From the NCBI GenBank assembly GCA_013002475.1, contig JABDJM010000177.1, forward strand, positions 1 through 5,287: a stretch of DNA of 5,287 nt, given 5' to 3'. Every line of letters starts with the position of its first letter. The first letter of the stretch is position 1. A model generated the notes under the pieces. It saw only the letters and a list, made by a program, of their open reading frames with translations, made no database searches and was not told the DNA's origin. This DNA comes from Saprospiraceae bacterium (GTDB lineage: Bacteria; Bacteroidota; Bacteroidia; Chitinophagales; Saprospiraceae). Made by a program: the position numbers and the translations under genes. Of the stretch, positions 1 through 5,287 are shown one piece after another.

Positions 1-1770
1 GTCAAAGATGTATTTGGCCAGGGCCTTTGCAAGCTCAGTTTTTCCAACCCCAGTTGGGCCTAGGAAAATGAAACTTCCGATTGGCTTAGTCGGATCCTTC
101 AATCCAACTCTGTTTCTTTGGATAGCCTTTGTAATCTTAATAATTGCTTCGTCCTGACCTATAATATAGGATTTCAGATCCTCGGACATGCCAACCAGCT
201 TATTACTTTCAGATTGAGCCACCCTTCGTACAGGGATCCCGGTCATCATACTCACAACCTCCGCAATATTCTCCTCGTCAACCGGGTAGCGCTTAGTCTT
301 AGATTCTTCCTCCCATTCCAGTTTAGCAAACTCAAGCTGTCGGACCAATTTGGATTCGTCATCCCTTAGGTCAGCAGCTCTTTCGTATTGCTGATTTTTA
401 ACCGCTTGATTCTTATCGTCTTTCAAAGCCTCGATCTTTTGCTCGAGGTCTTCGATATGTTTAGGAACATGAATATTTTTCAAGTGAACTCTTGCGCCCA
501 CTTCATCCAAGACGTCAATGGCTTTGTCTGGAAGGAAACGGTCACTAATGTACCGGTCACTTAATTTGACACAAGCCTCTATAGCGTCATCACTGTAATT
601 TACATTATGGAAGTCCTCGTATTTGGACTTGATATTGTGAAGGATGTTGACGGCTTCTTCGGCAGATGGTGGATCAACGACCACCTTCTGGAACCTTCGG
701 TCCAAAGCACCGTCCTTCTCTATGTGTTGACGGTATTCGTCCAAAGTGGAAGCTCCGATACATTGGAGTTCTCCTCTTGCAAGGGCAGGCTTAAAGATAT
801 TGGAAGCATCCAATGACCCTGTTGCTCCTCCTGCTCCAACTATGGTGTGAATTTCATCGATGAAAAGGATTACATCCCTGGATTTCTCCAACTCATTCAT
901 GATGGCCTTCATCCTTTCTTCGAACTGTCCTCTATATTTTGTTCCTGCCACCAGTGCAGCAAGATCCAGCATGACTATTCGCTTATTGAATAAGGTCCTG
1001 GAAACTTTTTTCTGGTTGATCCGCAGTGCGAGACCTTCCACTATAGCAGTCTTACCAACACCGGGTTCTCCGATGAGAATAGGATTGTTCTTTTTTCTTC
1101 TACTTAAGATCTGAGAAACTCTCTCAATTTCATTCTCTCTTCCGATGATCGGATCCAGTTTATCCTCTTCTGCCAGTTTGGTAATGTCTCGTCCGAAATT
1201 ATCCAAAACAGGAGTTCTGGATTTAGACGAACCTCTCTTCTGGTACCTTCCGGATTCTTCTTCTTCAAAGGGTTCTTCGGATTCACTACTTGACTGAGCA
1301 AATAACCCAGGTTCGGCGTAATCACCATCCTGTTTTACATATTCCAGCTCAGATCGGTAAATCTCATAATTGACATCATATTGGTTGAGGATTCTTGATG
1401 CCAGATTATCCCCATGCTTCAAAATTGAAAGCATAAGGTGTTCAGGGCTGATCTCTTCGGTTCGGAGAGCTTTTGCCTCTAAAAAGGTAACCTTCAATAC
1501 CTTTTCGGCATGACGGTTCAATTGAAGGCTTCCCAGATTAAGAGTAGCCTTAGGGATTCGGGCGCGGCCAACAGATTCTTCGATGGTTTGCTTTAAATCA
1601 GCAACATCCACATCAAGGGAATCAAGCACTTTCACCGCCAGGCTGTCCTCATCGGTGACCACGGCCAATAATAAATGCTCTGTTCCAATGTAATCCTGAC
1701 CTAATCTCTGAGCCTCCTCCTGGCTCTGGGAGATGATCCTTTTTACCCTTGGTGAAAATTTCCTATTCAT
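1..1770 (-). CDS. clpC: ATP-dependent Clp protease ATP-binding subunit ClpC (N-terminal 590 residues; cut by left window edge)
   Basis: This is an Hsp100/AAA+ unfoldase that, by family knowledge, threads proteins into the ClpP peptidase in the cytoplasm. The minus strand is open from ATG at 1770-1768 to the window edge. Residues 1-150 are the double Clp_N repeat (GTEHLLL at 29-35; PEHLML near 109-114). An acidic, serine-rich linker follows at about 150-180. The first AAA+ module has Walker A GEPGVGKT at 234-241 (K240), pore loop KYRG at 278-281, Walker B with D305-E306, and arginine-finger-like R358-R359. A UVR-like segment (Q-Y-E-R-A-A-D-L-R, 461-469) lies in the middle region, which favours ClpC over ClpA or ClpB. 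The second AAA+ module begins near 525, with Walker A GPTGVGKT at 571-578. About 250 C-terminal residues, including the ClpP-docking loop, are outside the window. The start fits the family N-terminus ([10 protein letters not shown]); there is no Shine-Dalgarno. No frameshift is seen and all visible catalytic residues are intact. Confidence 0.97.
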   Translation of the reverse strand, partial: MNRKFSPRVKRIISQSQEEAQRLGQDYIGTEHLLLAVVTDEDSLAVKVLDSLDVDVADLKQTIEESVGRARIPKATLNLGSLQLNRHAEKVLKVTFLEAKALRTEEISPEHLMLSILKHGDNLASRILNQYDVNYEIYRSELEYVKQDGDYAEPGLFAQSSSESEEPFEEEESGRYQKRGSSKSRTPVLDNFGRDITKLAEEDKLDPIIGRENEIERVSQILSRRKKNNPILIGEPGVGKTAIVEGLALRINQKKVSRTLFNKRIVMLDLAALVAGTKYRGQFEERMKAIMNELEKSRDVILFIDEIHTIVGAGGATGSLDASNIFKPALARGELQCIGASTLDEYRQHIEKDGALDRRFQKVVVDPPSAEEAVNILHNIKSKYEDFHNVNYSDDAIEACVKLSDRYISDRFLPDKAIDVLDEVGARVHLKNIHVPKHIEDLEQKIEALKDDKNQAVKNQQYERAADLRDDESKLVRQLEFAKLEWEEESKTKRYPVDEENIAEVVSMMTGIPVRRVAQSESNKLVGMSEDLKSYIIGQDEAIIKITKAIQRNRVGLKDPTKPIGSFIFLGPTGVGKTELAKALAKYIFD

Positions 1771-1927
1771 AAGATATTTGTCTGCGTAATTTTATGGAGG
1801 CGTGTAAGGCAATATTAGCCAAAATCTGATTAAATGCCTTGATGTCCTCAGCTTAATAACAAGCTCAAAAAAAGAGTAGAAAAAATAGTGCCATGGCCGT
1901 CAATCTTCCGCCTTTAGGACATAATCG

Positions 1928-2073
1928 GCAAAATCTTGAGTTTTGACTGCCAATTAGGCAATTATTTCTCTGAATCCACCGCCATTTCTGCGCTTCTCCT
2001 ATCTACCCACAATCTCTTAATATGGAAACGATTCAAATGGAGAAGAGTTATGGTCTTCTTCTTAAGATTTTGC
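1928..2073. repeat. Separated inverted repeat, 12 of 13 bases matching
   Basis: GCAAAATCTTGAG at 1928-1940 is matched on the opposite strand by CTTAAGATTTTGC at 2061-2073, with one mismatch and a 120-base gap. The eight-base core CAAAATCT also occurs at 1820-1827. Three copies of this core lie within about 250 bp between two divergent genes, which would fit paired binding sites for a regulator. The DNA is AT-rich and chance is a real alternative. No known regulator is assigned. Confidence 0.4.
1948..1960. repeat. Short dyad TGCC-N5-GGCA
   Basis: A small inverted repeat (TGCC, AATTA, GGCA) lies about 180 bp upstream of the clpC start and 230 bp upstream of STAS. It sits just beside the left arm of the longer separated repeat. 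The arms are only four bases, so this is a tentative operator-like site and could easily be chance. Confidence 0.25.
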
Positions 2074-2188
2074 TAAAATTATCCGGAAAGTGACACTGAT
2101 CCGAATAAATCTGGCTTGGAATTGGAGTATATCGAATCCATAATTCTCTTTACATTTATCTTTTCAATCAAGGATTAAATCCCAAACG

Positions 2189-2566
2189 ATGAAATTCTCA
2201 ATAGATAAAAAAGATCGGTACACTGTTTTGAGCGTCAATGAGGAGAATCTGAACACCCTCAATGCTCCTCATTTGAAATCCGAATTCGTCATGCTTCATA
2301 ATGAAGGGGTTAAAAATTTGATCCTGGATTTGAAGGATGTGAAATATGTGGACAGCTCTGGCTTAAGCTCGATCCTAACCGCCAACCGCCTATGGGAGGG
2401 TAATGGAACTCTGGTTCTTACCAATGTGGTTAACGAAAATGTCAAGCAGCTAATCAAGATCTCTCGCCTGGATACTGTTTTCAATATTATTCCCACTACC
2501 CAGGAATCAATTGATTTTGTGTTAATGGAAGAGATTGAGCGAGAGCTTCAGGGAGGAGAAGAATAA
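2189..2566 (+). CDS. Stand-alone STAS domain protein (anti-sigma-factor antagonist-like)
   Basis: A complete 125-residue cytoplasmic protein made of one STAS domain. The hallmark motif V-D-S-S-G-L lies at residues 54-59, after the strand L-I-L-D-L (44-48). By alignment with SpoIIAA, S56 corresponds to the serine phosphorylated in SpoIIAA/RsbV-type antagonists, and both serines are present. By family knowledge such proteins switch partners with a serine-kinase anti-sigma factor or another regulator; no kinase or phosphatase gene is in the window, so the partner is unknown. The length is typical, with a short acidic C-terminal tail (E-E-I-E-R-E-L, then G-G-E-E). ATG at 2189 gives the expected family start; the nearest purine-rich stretch, AAGGA at 2170-2174, is rather far (14 nt), in line with weak Shine-Dalgarno use in this phylum. 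From memory, close Bacteroidetes homologues often sit directly before a ribonuclease Z gene; that partner does not follow here. Confidence 0.92.
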   Translation: MKFSIDKKDRYTVLSVNEENLNTLNAPHLKSEFVMLHNEGVKNLILDLKDVKYVDSSGLSSILTANRLWEGNGTLVLTNVVNENVKQLIKISRLDTVFNIIPTTQESIDFVLMEEIERELQGGEE

Positions 2567-2568
2567 TT

Positions 2569-2589
2569 TCACATTTTTTAAAATTGTGA
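2569..2589. terminator. AT-rich palindrome directly after the STAS stop (possible weak terminator)
   Basis: The 21 bases starting two bases after the STAS stop form a near-perfect palindrome: TCACA at 2569-2573 matches TGTGA at 2585-2589, with a T-rich then A-rich centre and one mismatched pair. Its position suggests a 3' end or transcript-stabilising stem. It lacks a GC-rich stem and a following T run, so it is not a classic intrinsic terminator. A protein-binding palindrome is the alternative. Confidence 0.4.
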
Positions 2590-2613
2590 CTGGCAATCCA
2601 ACAATTCCGGTCT

Positions 2614-2641
2614 GTTATGTTGACATTCTTTCATACATAAC
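2614..2641. repeat. Inverted repeat GTTATGT / ACATAAC
   Basis: A perfect seven-base inverted repeat (2614-2620 with 2635-2641) separated by 14 bases. It lies about 100 bp upstream of the candidate promoter at 2740, where it could be the STAS transcript's 3' end structure or an upstream operator of the adhesin-like gene. Apart from this and the palindrome at 2569, I see nothing in 2567-2739. Confidence 0.3.
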
Positions 2642-2716
2642 CTTGCTCGTTTTCAGTTCCCTTTATCTTACAAATAAATATTTTCGATAATTACCCTTGA
2701 CATCAAGCCGGGGGTA

Positions 2717-2747
2717 TTTACACGGATTCCTTTTTGGTATATATTTG
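2717..2747 (+). promoter_or_regulatory. Candidate Bacteroidetes-type promoter of the adhesin-like gene
   Basis: TATATTTG at 2740-2747 matches the TAnnTTTG -7 consensus of the Bacteroidetes primary sigma factor exactly. The -33 element is poor: TTTA at 2717-2720 lies at about the right distance but is not the usual TTG. Initiation would fall near 2752-2756, giving a leader of about 305 nt before the ATG at 3061. The weak -33 half leaves room for activation by a regulator. Confidence 0.5.
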
Positions 2748-2749
2748 CA

Positions 2750-2779
2750 TCAATAGTTGTAAAAGAGTTACACTATTGA
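2750..2779 (+). repeat. Twelve-pair inverted repeat with one bulge at the predicted transcription start
   Basis: TCAATAG at 2750-2756 pairs with CTATTGA at 2773-2779, and TGTAA at 2758-2762 pairs with TTACA at 2768-2772. T2757 is bulged out and AAGAG (2763-2767) forms the loop. It begins three bases after the -7 element, so it either covers the start site as a repressor operator or forms a hairpin at the very 5' end of the mRNA. This is the longest dyad in the window. Confidence 0.6.
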
Positions 2780-2840
2780 ACACTTACCACTCCTACCTTT
2801 TGATTCTTTACCAAATAGAAAACGATTGTCTCTTGTCTCC

Positions 2841-2865
2841 AATCACTAATACATAGTGATTTTTC
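2841..2865 (+). terminator. Perfect 8-bp hairpin followed by a T run inside the leader
   Basis: AATCACTA at 2841-2848 pairs perfectly with TAGTGATT at 2854-2861 around a five-base loop (ATACA), and the T run continues to 2864. The shape is that of an intrinsic terminator, though the stem is AT-rich and the T run is short. As it lies about 90 nt downstream of the predicted start and 200 nt before the coding region, it could act as an attenuator or simply as a structural stem. Confidence 0.45.
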
Positions 2866-2867
2866 CT

Positions 2868-2905
2868 AACCTGTTTTTTCAGCCTAAAAGCTAAACTTCC
2901 AGGTT
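2868..2905 (+). repeat. Stem AACCTG / CAGGTT enclosing a second small stem
   Basis: AACCTG at 2868-2873 pairs with CAGGTT at 2900-2905. Within the 26-base interval, AGC (2881-2883) can pair with GCT (2889-2891). This is the weakest of the leader elements, because six pairs across this gap can arise by chance. Confidence 0.3.
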
Positions 2906-2932
2906 CTATCTAAATAACTCACTCTATCCTTA

Positions 2933-2967
2933 AGAGGTATTCCTCTGCAGGCAAAATTTCTTTTGCC
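2933..2967 (+). repeat. Two tandem tetraloop hairpins in the leader
   Basis: The first is AGAGG (2933-2937), loop TATT, CCTCT (2942-2946). Three bases later the second is GGCAAAA (2950-2956), loop TTTC, TTTTGCC (2961-2967), with seven perfect pairs. Both have compact four-base loops and lie side by side, so they could stack. No T run follows the second one, so it is not a terminator. Confidence 0.45.
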
Positions 2968-2978
2968 AACACCCCCTC

Positions 2979-3019
2979 AAGATTTATTGACCAAATCTTT
3001 CTTCAATTGATGAAGGAAG
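2979..3019 (+). repeat. Two mutually exclusive hairpins near the end of the leader
   Basis: Hairpin A is AAGATTT (2979-2985) with AAATCTT (2993-2999), seven perfect pairs. Hairpin B is CTTTCTTCA (2997-3005) with TGAAGGAAG (3011-3019), nine pairs including one T-G wobble. Bases 2997-2999 are needed by both, so only one can form fully. Hairpin B hides the only strongly purine-rich, Shine-Dalgarno-like stretch of the leader and overlaps the ATG at 3010 of the six-codon mini-ORF. The main ATG is about 40 bases further on, so any effect on it would be indirect. Confidence 0.4.
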
Positions 3020-3060
3020 TGACAGGATAACGAATACATTTTTTGACTTACAACTTAATC

Positions 3061-5287
3061 ATGGGAACTACATCGCCTAATGAAAACCCACTTCCTGCCA
3101 ACGCTGGCGGGATTTCGTCATTTCTTCTAAAAAGTTTCTTTTTCACGGTAGCCATTGGAATTACCATGGCCTTTTCGTGGATGAGCTTTGAAGATCTGGC
3201 ATTTCTAAATCCAAATGAGCTTGAAAACAGAACCGCAACCAATACGGTGCCCTGCTTTTCAGCACCTGGATATGGATTGTACCTGAACAATGCGTCCGGG
3301 TCCAATTATTTCAGTTTTTCTTCCGGAAGTTTTATCGAGTATGATGATGGAACAGCGGTTCTAACTGCTTATGCTGAGAACGCGGATGATCCTGACTTTG
3401 CCTTTGATGTGGAAGTCACATTTTCTGGAAGGACCTTTCAGGCTGTAGAGGGTGCTCCTAAATCAAACAGCTGTAATAGCTTTCCAACTGATAGCTGGTA
3501 TTACTACACTAGTACCGTTGGTTATTTATATGGGCGGCAAGATTATGAAGGTGCAAGGCTAAAAGTAACCCGGGCAGGTTCTCCCTTTCAATTAGGTGTA
3601 GGGGCCAATGTAACTGATGGCGGAAATGTTTTCGACGCCTCAGGATGGTTAAGTATAGATATCCTTGAGCATGCTACCATGCATAGAATAGTATTGAATA
3701 GTGGCTCTGATGCTCAGGAGGGAGATTTCAATTTTAGGCTAAGTGGAAATCCTCTTCAAAGTTGTATGAATGTAACCCATGGAGGTGAGATTGCCGGACC
3801 GGCACCTGTTTGTCCGACTGCTAATGATCCAAACGTGATCCAATCGGTTTCTTTACCAACAGGTGGAGCCGGAGAGTTGGAATATATATGGTTGAGTTCA
3901 ACCAATGGCTGTCCAAATGATGTCGGCCAGGCGATTCCGGGAGCAACCCATGCGACTTATGATCCGGGACCAATCAGTCAAACCACCTGGTTCAGGAGAT
4001 GTGCAAGAAGAGCGGGATGCGACAGCTGGGAGTTTGGTGAATCCAATTGTATTAAGATCGAATATTTTGATAATTGTGGAAATCCAACCTCTGAGGGGTG
4101 GACTTTGACATGTGAGGATGGACTATCAGCTGAGATCCTCGGTCAGGGAATCCGATGCCAGTCCTCTTACACTTACCTTATTCCAAACCCAAGTGATGTG
4201 GTGAGTGTGGTTGCTGAGGTTGTTTACAAAGGTGGAACGGCAAACCCATCTTCATTGCTCATCCAGACTAATAATGAAAGTGCCAATGTTCCTGCTGCTT
4301 ATACAACCCCTGCCAATGCCTATTATTTCAGGACTGAATTTGGTCCTGCTGACAGGGTGATCCTTCCAACCATACCAAATAGTTGTAAAGCTCAGTCTTT
4401 GATCCTGTACGTTTTCAGAGAGGGAGGACAAACTACGGCCAGTACAGGCCGATATGTTGCCACCTGGTTGTATCACAGTTCTGTTTGTGAGACGCTTGAA
4501 ATTCCTCAGGCGCCGGCAACAAGGGATGTGGAAATCACTGTTCCGCTTTCAGAAATTACAACAGATGGCCGGATCGCAAATATCCATGCAACAGTTGTTG
4601 ATTTCCCATCGATCACAACCACGGTTACTATCGATGATATAAACATGGGAGATGCTTTGAATATCCAGGTACTAACGCTACCTGATGTTCCTGCTACGGC
4701 AAGTGCGATAGAAATATGTGTTGAATCTCCATATCAGACGCCGACCACCCCTAACGGCCAGTCTCTGGTTTATTCTGGGGGGATCAAAGCGGATCCGGAA
4801 TGCAAGGATTGTGATGATTCGGATCTTTCAGCTGCTGCTGAGGTGATTTCAAATTATAGTGGTGCTCAAATCAGTTGCACCGGAGCCAATGACGGACGCC
4901 TACAGGGGCTTGTATCCGGTGGAATTCCACCATTTACATATTCATGGAGCAACGGAGATCAGGGGCAGATAATCAGTGATGTGGGACCAGGGACTTATAC
5001 CGTAACAATTACTGATCAATTTGGATGTGAAGCATCCGGGTCGGTTACCATTCAGGAACCCTTGCCATTCTCGGCGAATGTTTCCATAACTGCAGACTAT
5101 AATGGTCAAAACATATCCTGTTTTGGAGCGAATGACGGTGCTATCGAGGCCATGGGAGCAGGAGGAACACCTCCATACTTTTTCCAATGGGGTGCAAATG
5201 GGAATTATCAAACAGGTGCTGCTTTACAAAATCTAGGACCAGACACGTATGAAGTGTTGGCTTCAGATGCCAACGGCTGTATTTCAT
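3061..5287 (+). CDS. Large secreted SprB-repeat adhesin-like protein (N-terminal 742 residues; cut by right window edge)
   Basis: The frame is open from ATG at 3061 to the window end. The in-frame TAA at 3028 and the lack of other good starts fix this start. Residues 1-25 are a long, weakly charged lead (only K24), followed by a hydrophobic export segment at about 26-41. Residues about 62-235 form a beta-rich domain that I recall only as a region common in Saprospiria surface proteins (aromatic W-Y-Y-Y, then G-D-F-N-F near the end). Residues about 243-335 resemble an Ig-like module (L-E-Y-I-W, Y-D-P-G, T-T-W-F-R-R, A-R-R-A-G-C). Residues about 340-575 are another beta-rich domain without an assigned role. 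A cysteine/aspartate linker (C581-x2-C584-D-D) leads into SprB-type repeats from 590. By family knowledge SprB is a cell-surface gliding adhesin exported by the type IX system; the C-terminal sorting domain that would confirm this is not visible. The ligand is unknown. No enzyme motif was seen. Confidence 0.88.
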   Translation, partial: MGTTSPNENPLPANAGGISSFLLKSFFFTVAIGITMAFSWMSFEDLAFLNPNELENRTATNTVPCFSAPGYGLYLNNASGSNYFSFSSGSFIEYDDGTAVLTAYAENADDPDFAFDVEVTFSGRTFQAVEGAPKSNSCNSFPTDSWYYYTSTVGYLYGRQDYEGARLKVTRAGSPFQLGVGANVTDGGNVFDASGWLSIDILEHATMHRIVLNSGSDAQEGDFNFRLSGNPLQSCMNVTHGGEIAGPAPVCPTANDPNVIQSVSLPTGGAGELEYIWLSSTNGCPNDVGQAIPGATHATYDPGPISQTTWFRRCARRAGCDSWEFGESNCIKIEYFDNCGNPTSEGWTLTCEDGLSAEILGQGIRCQSSYTYLIPNPSDVVSVVAEVVYKGGTANPSSLLIQTNNESANVPAAYTTPANAYYFRTEFGPADRVILPTIPNSCKAQSLILYVFREGGQTTASTGRYVATWLYHSSVCETLEIPQAPATRDVEITVPLSEITTDGRIANIHATVVDFPSITTTVTIDDINMGDALNIQVLTLPDVPATASAIEICVESPYQTPTTPNGQSLVYSGGIKADPECKDCDDSDLSAAAEVISNYSGAQISCTGANDGRLQGLVSGGIPPFTYSWSNGDQGQIISDVGPGTYTVTITDQFGCEASGSVTIQEPLPFSANVSITADYNGQNISCFGANDGAIEAMGAGGTPPYFFQWGANGNYQTGAALQNLGPDTYEVLASDANGCIS
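4828..5287 (+). repeat. SprB-type protein repeats, one complete and one cut by the edge
   Basis: Two copies of an 81-residue module occur in the adhesin-like protein: residues 590-670 and 671-742 (incomplete). Matching landmarks are I-S-C at 604-606 and 685-687, G-A-N-D-G at 608-612 and 689-693, then G-G-x-P-P, a tryptophan, G-x-x-T-Y and D-x-x-G-C near the end. The DNA of the two copies has diverged widely, so this is an old protein-level repeat and not a recent duplication. More copies probably follow to the right, as arrays of this kind are usually long. Confidence 0.85.

Larger units (their letters stand above)
1771..2188. promoter_or_regulatory. Divergent intergenic region between clpC and the STAS gene
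   Basis: This 418-bp stretch has no credible gene. It must carry the clpC promoter (leftward) and probably the STAS promoter (rightward). I could not find a convincing pair of Bacteroidetes -33/-7 elements for either. The best weak candidates are TAATATTG on the minus strand (bases 1817-1810) for clpC and TACATTTA at 2151-2158 for STAS, each with one mismatch to TAnnTTTG and without a well-spaced TTG. By eye there is no CIRCE element (TTAGCACTC dyad), so HrcA control of clpC is not supported. The region holds two dyads, listed separately, and an A-rich patch at 1865-1886. Confidence 0.6.
2755..3060 (+). other. Long untranslated leader of the adhesin-like gene, rich in hairpins
   Basis: Between the predicted start of transcription and the ATG at 3061 lie about 305 bases without a credible gene. 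Several perfect short hairpins are strung along it (listed separately), and the last two share bases. A six-codon mini-ORF (ATG at 3010, TAA at 3028-3030) lies in the same frame as the main gene and ends 30 bases before it. I do not recognise a known riboswitch or RNA family. The leader could control transcription elongation, translation or mRNA stability. Its existence depends on the promoter call at 2740 being right. Confidence 0.45.

Noticed and set aside
118..1114. Three plus-strand open frames (118-369, 607-816, 860-1114)
   Set aside because: They lie opposite the intact clpC reading frame, which carries all the expected family motifs there; the plus-strand translations look like no known protein.
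1104..1328. Minus-strand open frame of 74 codons in another frame within clpC
   Set aside because: The clpC frame runs through this segment without interruption and encodes the linker and start of the first AAA+ module.
1893..1946. A 17-codon ORF starting at ATG 1893 in the divergent region
   Set aside because: It is very short, has no ribosome binding site and resembles nothing; expected by chance.
1771..2188. Search for a CIRCE or CtsR-type operator upstream of clpC
   Set aside because: No TTAGCACTC dyad and no CtsR heptad tandem repeat could be found by eye.
2296..2496. Minus-strand open frame opposite the STAS gene
   Set aside because: It is fully covered by the STAS coding frame, which has the conserved DSSGL motif.
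2697..2702. TTGACA resembling an E. coli -35 box
   Set aside because: There is no partner at 16-18 bp, and it lies about 40 bp upstream of the TAnnTTTG element, too far to be its -33 box.
2933..2967. Possible preQ1 or other known small riboswitch
   Set aside because: The hairpins do not carry the conserved loop and tail sequences of any class I can recall.
3048..3305. Minus-strand open frame over the start of the adhesin-like gene
   Set aside because: The plus strand has a good ATG, an export segment and domain continuity; the reverse reading has no recognisable features.
3905..5211. Open frames at 3905-4108, 4252-4476, 4454-4642 and 4942-5211
   Set aside because: All are out-of-frame or antisense readings of the long adhesin-like gene.

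Overview
The window looks like chromosomal DNA from a marine or environmental member of the Bacteroidota, most likely near the Saprospiria (Lewinella-like bacteria). This is inferred from protein style, not from a marker gene. The supporting signs are a Bacteroidetes-type ClpC, a short stand-alone STAS protein of the kind common in this phylum, a large secreted protein with SprB-type repeats, a TAnnTTTG-type -7 promoter element, and the lack of clear Shine-Dalgarno sequences before all three genes.

Layout: bases 1-1770 (minus strand) encode the first 590 residues of ClpC, the Hsp100 unfoldase of the ClpCP protease; its C-terminus lies beyond the left edge. Bases 1771-2188 are a divergent intergenic region with a 12-of-13 inverted repeat and a smaller TGCC/GGCA dyad. 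Bases 2189-2566 (plus strand) encode a complete 125-residue STAS (anti-sigma-factor antagonist-like) protein. Bases 2567-3060 hold no gene. They contain an AT-rich palindrome just after the STAS stop, a candidate promoter near 2740, and a probable leader of about 300 nt crowded with inverted repeats. From 3061 to the right edge (plus strand) runs the first 742 residues of a very large exported multidomain protein with an N-terminal hydrophobic export segment, two domains of a kind often seen in Bacteroidota surface proteins, an Ig-like module, and the start of an SprB repeat array.

The genes do not form one operon. ClpC is divergent from STAS. The adhesin-like gene is separated from STAS by about 500 bp and seems to have its own promoter. 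ClpC does proteolysis, STAS probably acts in a partner-switching or other regulatory interaction, and the adhesin-like protein is probably displayed or secreted through the type IX secretion route used by SprB-repeat proteins. A functional link between them is not shown by the sequence.

The least explained part is the leader of the adhesin-like gene. It holds a bulged 12-bp dyad at the predicted transcription start, a perfect 8-bp hairpin followed by a T run, two further short hairpins, and two hairpins near the 3' end that share bases and so cannot both form. I do not recognise it as a named riboswitch or RNA family. No RNA genes, CRISPR array, insertion sequence or tRNA was seen.
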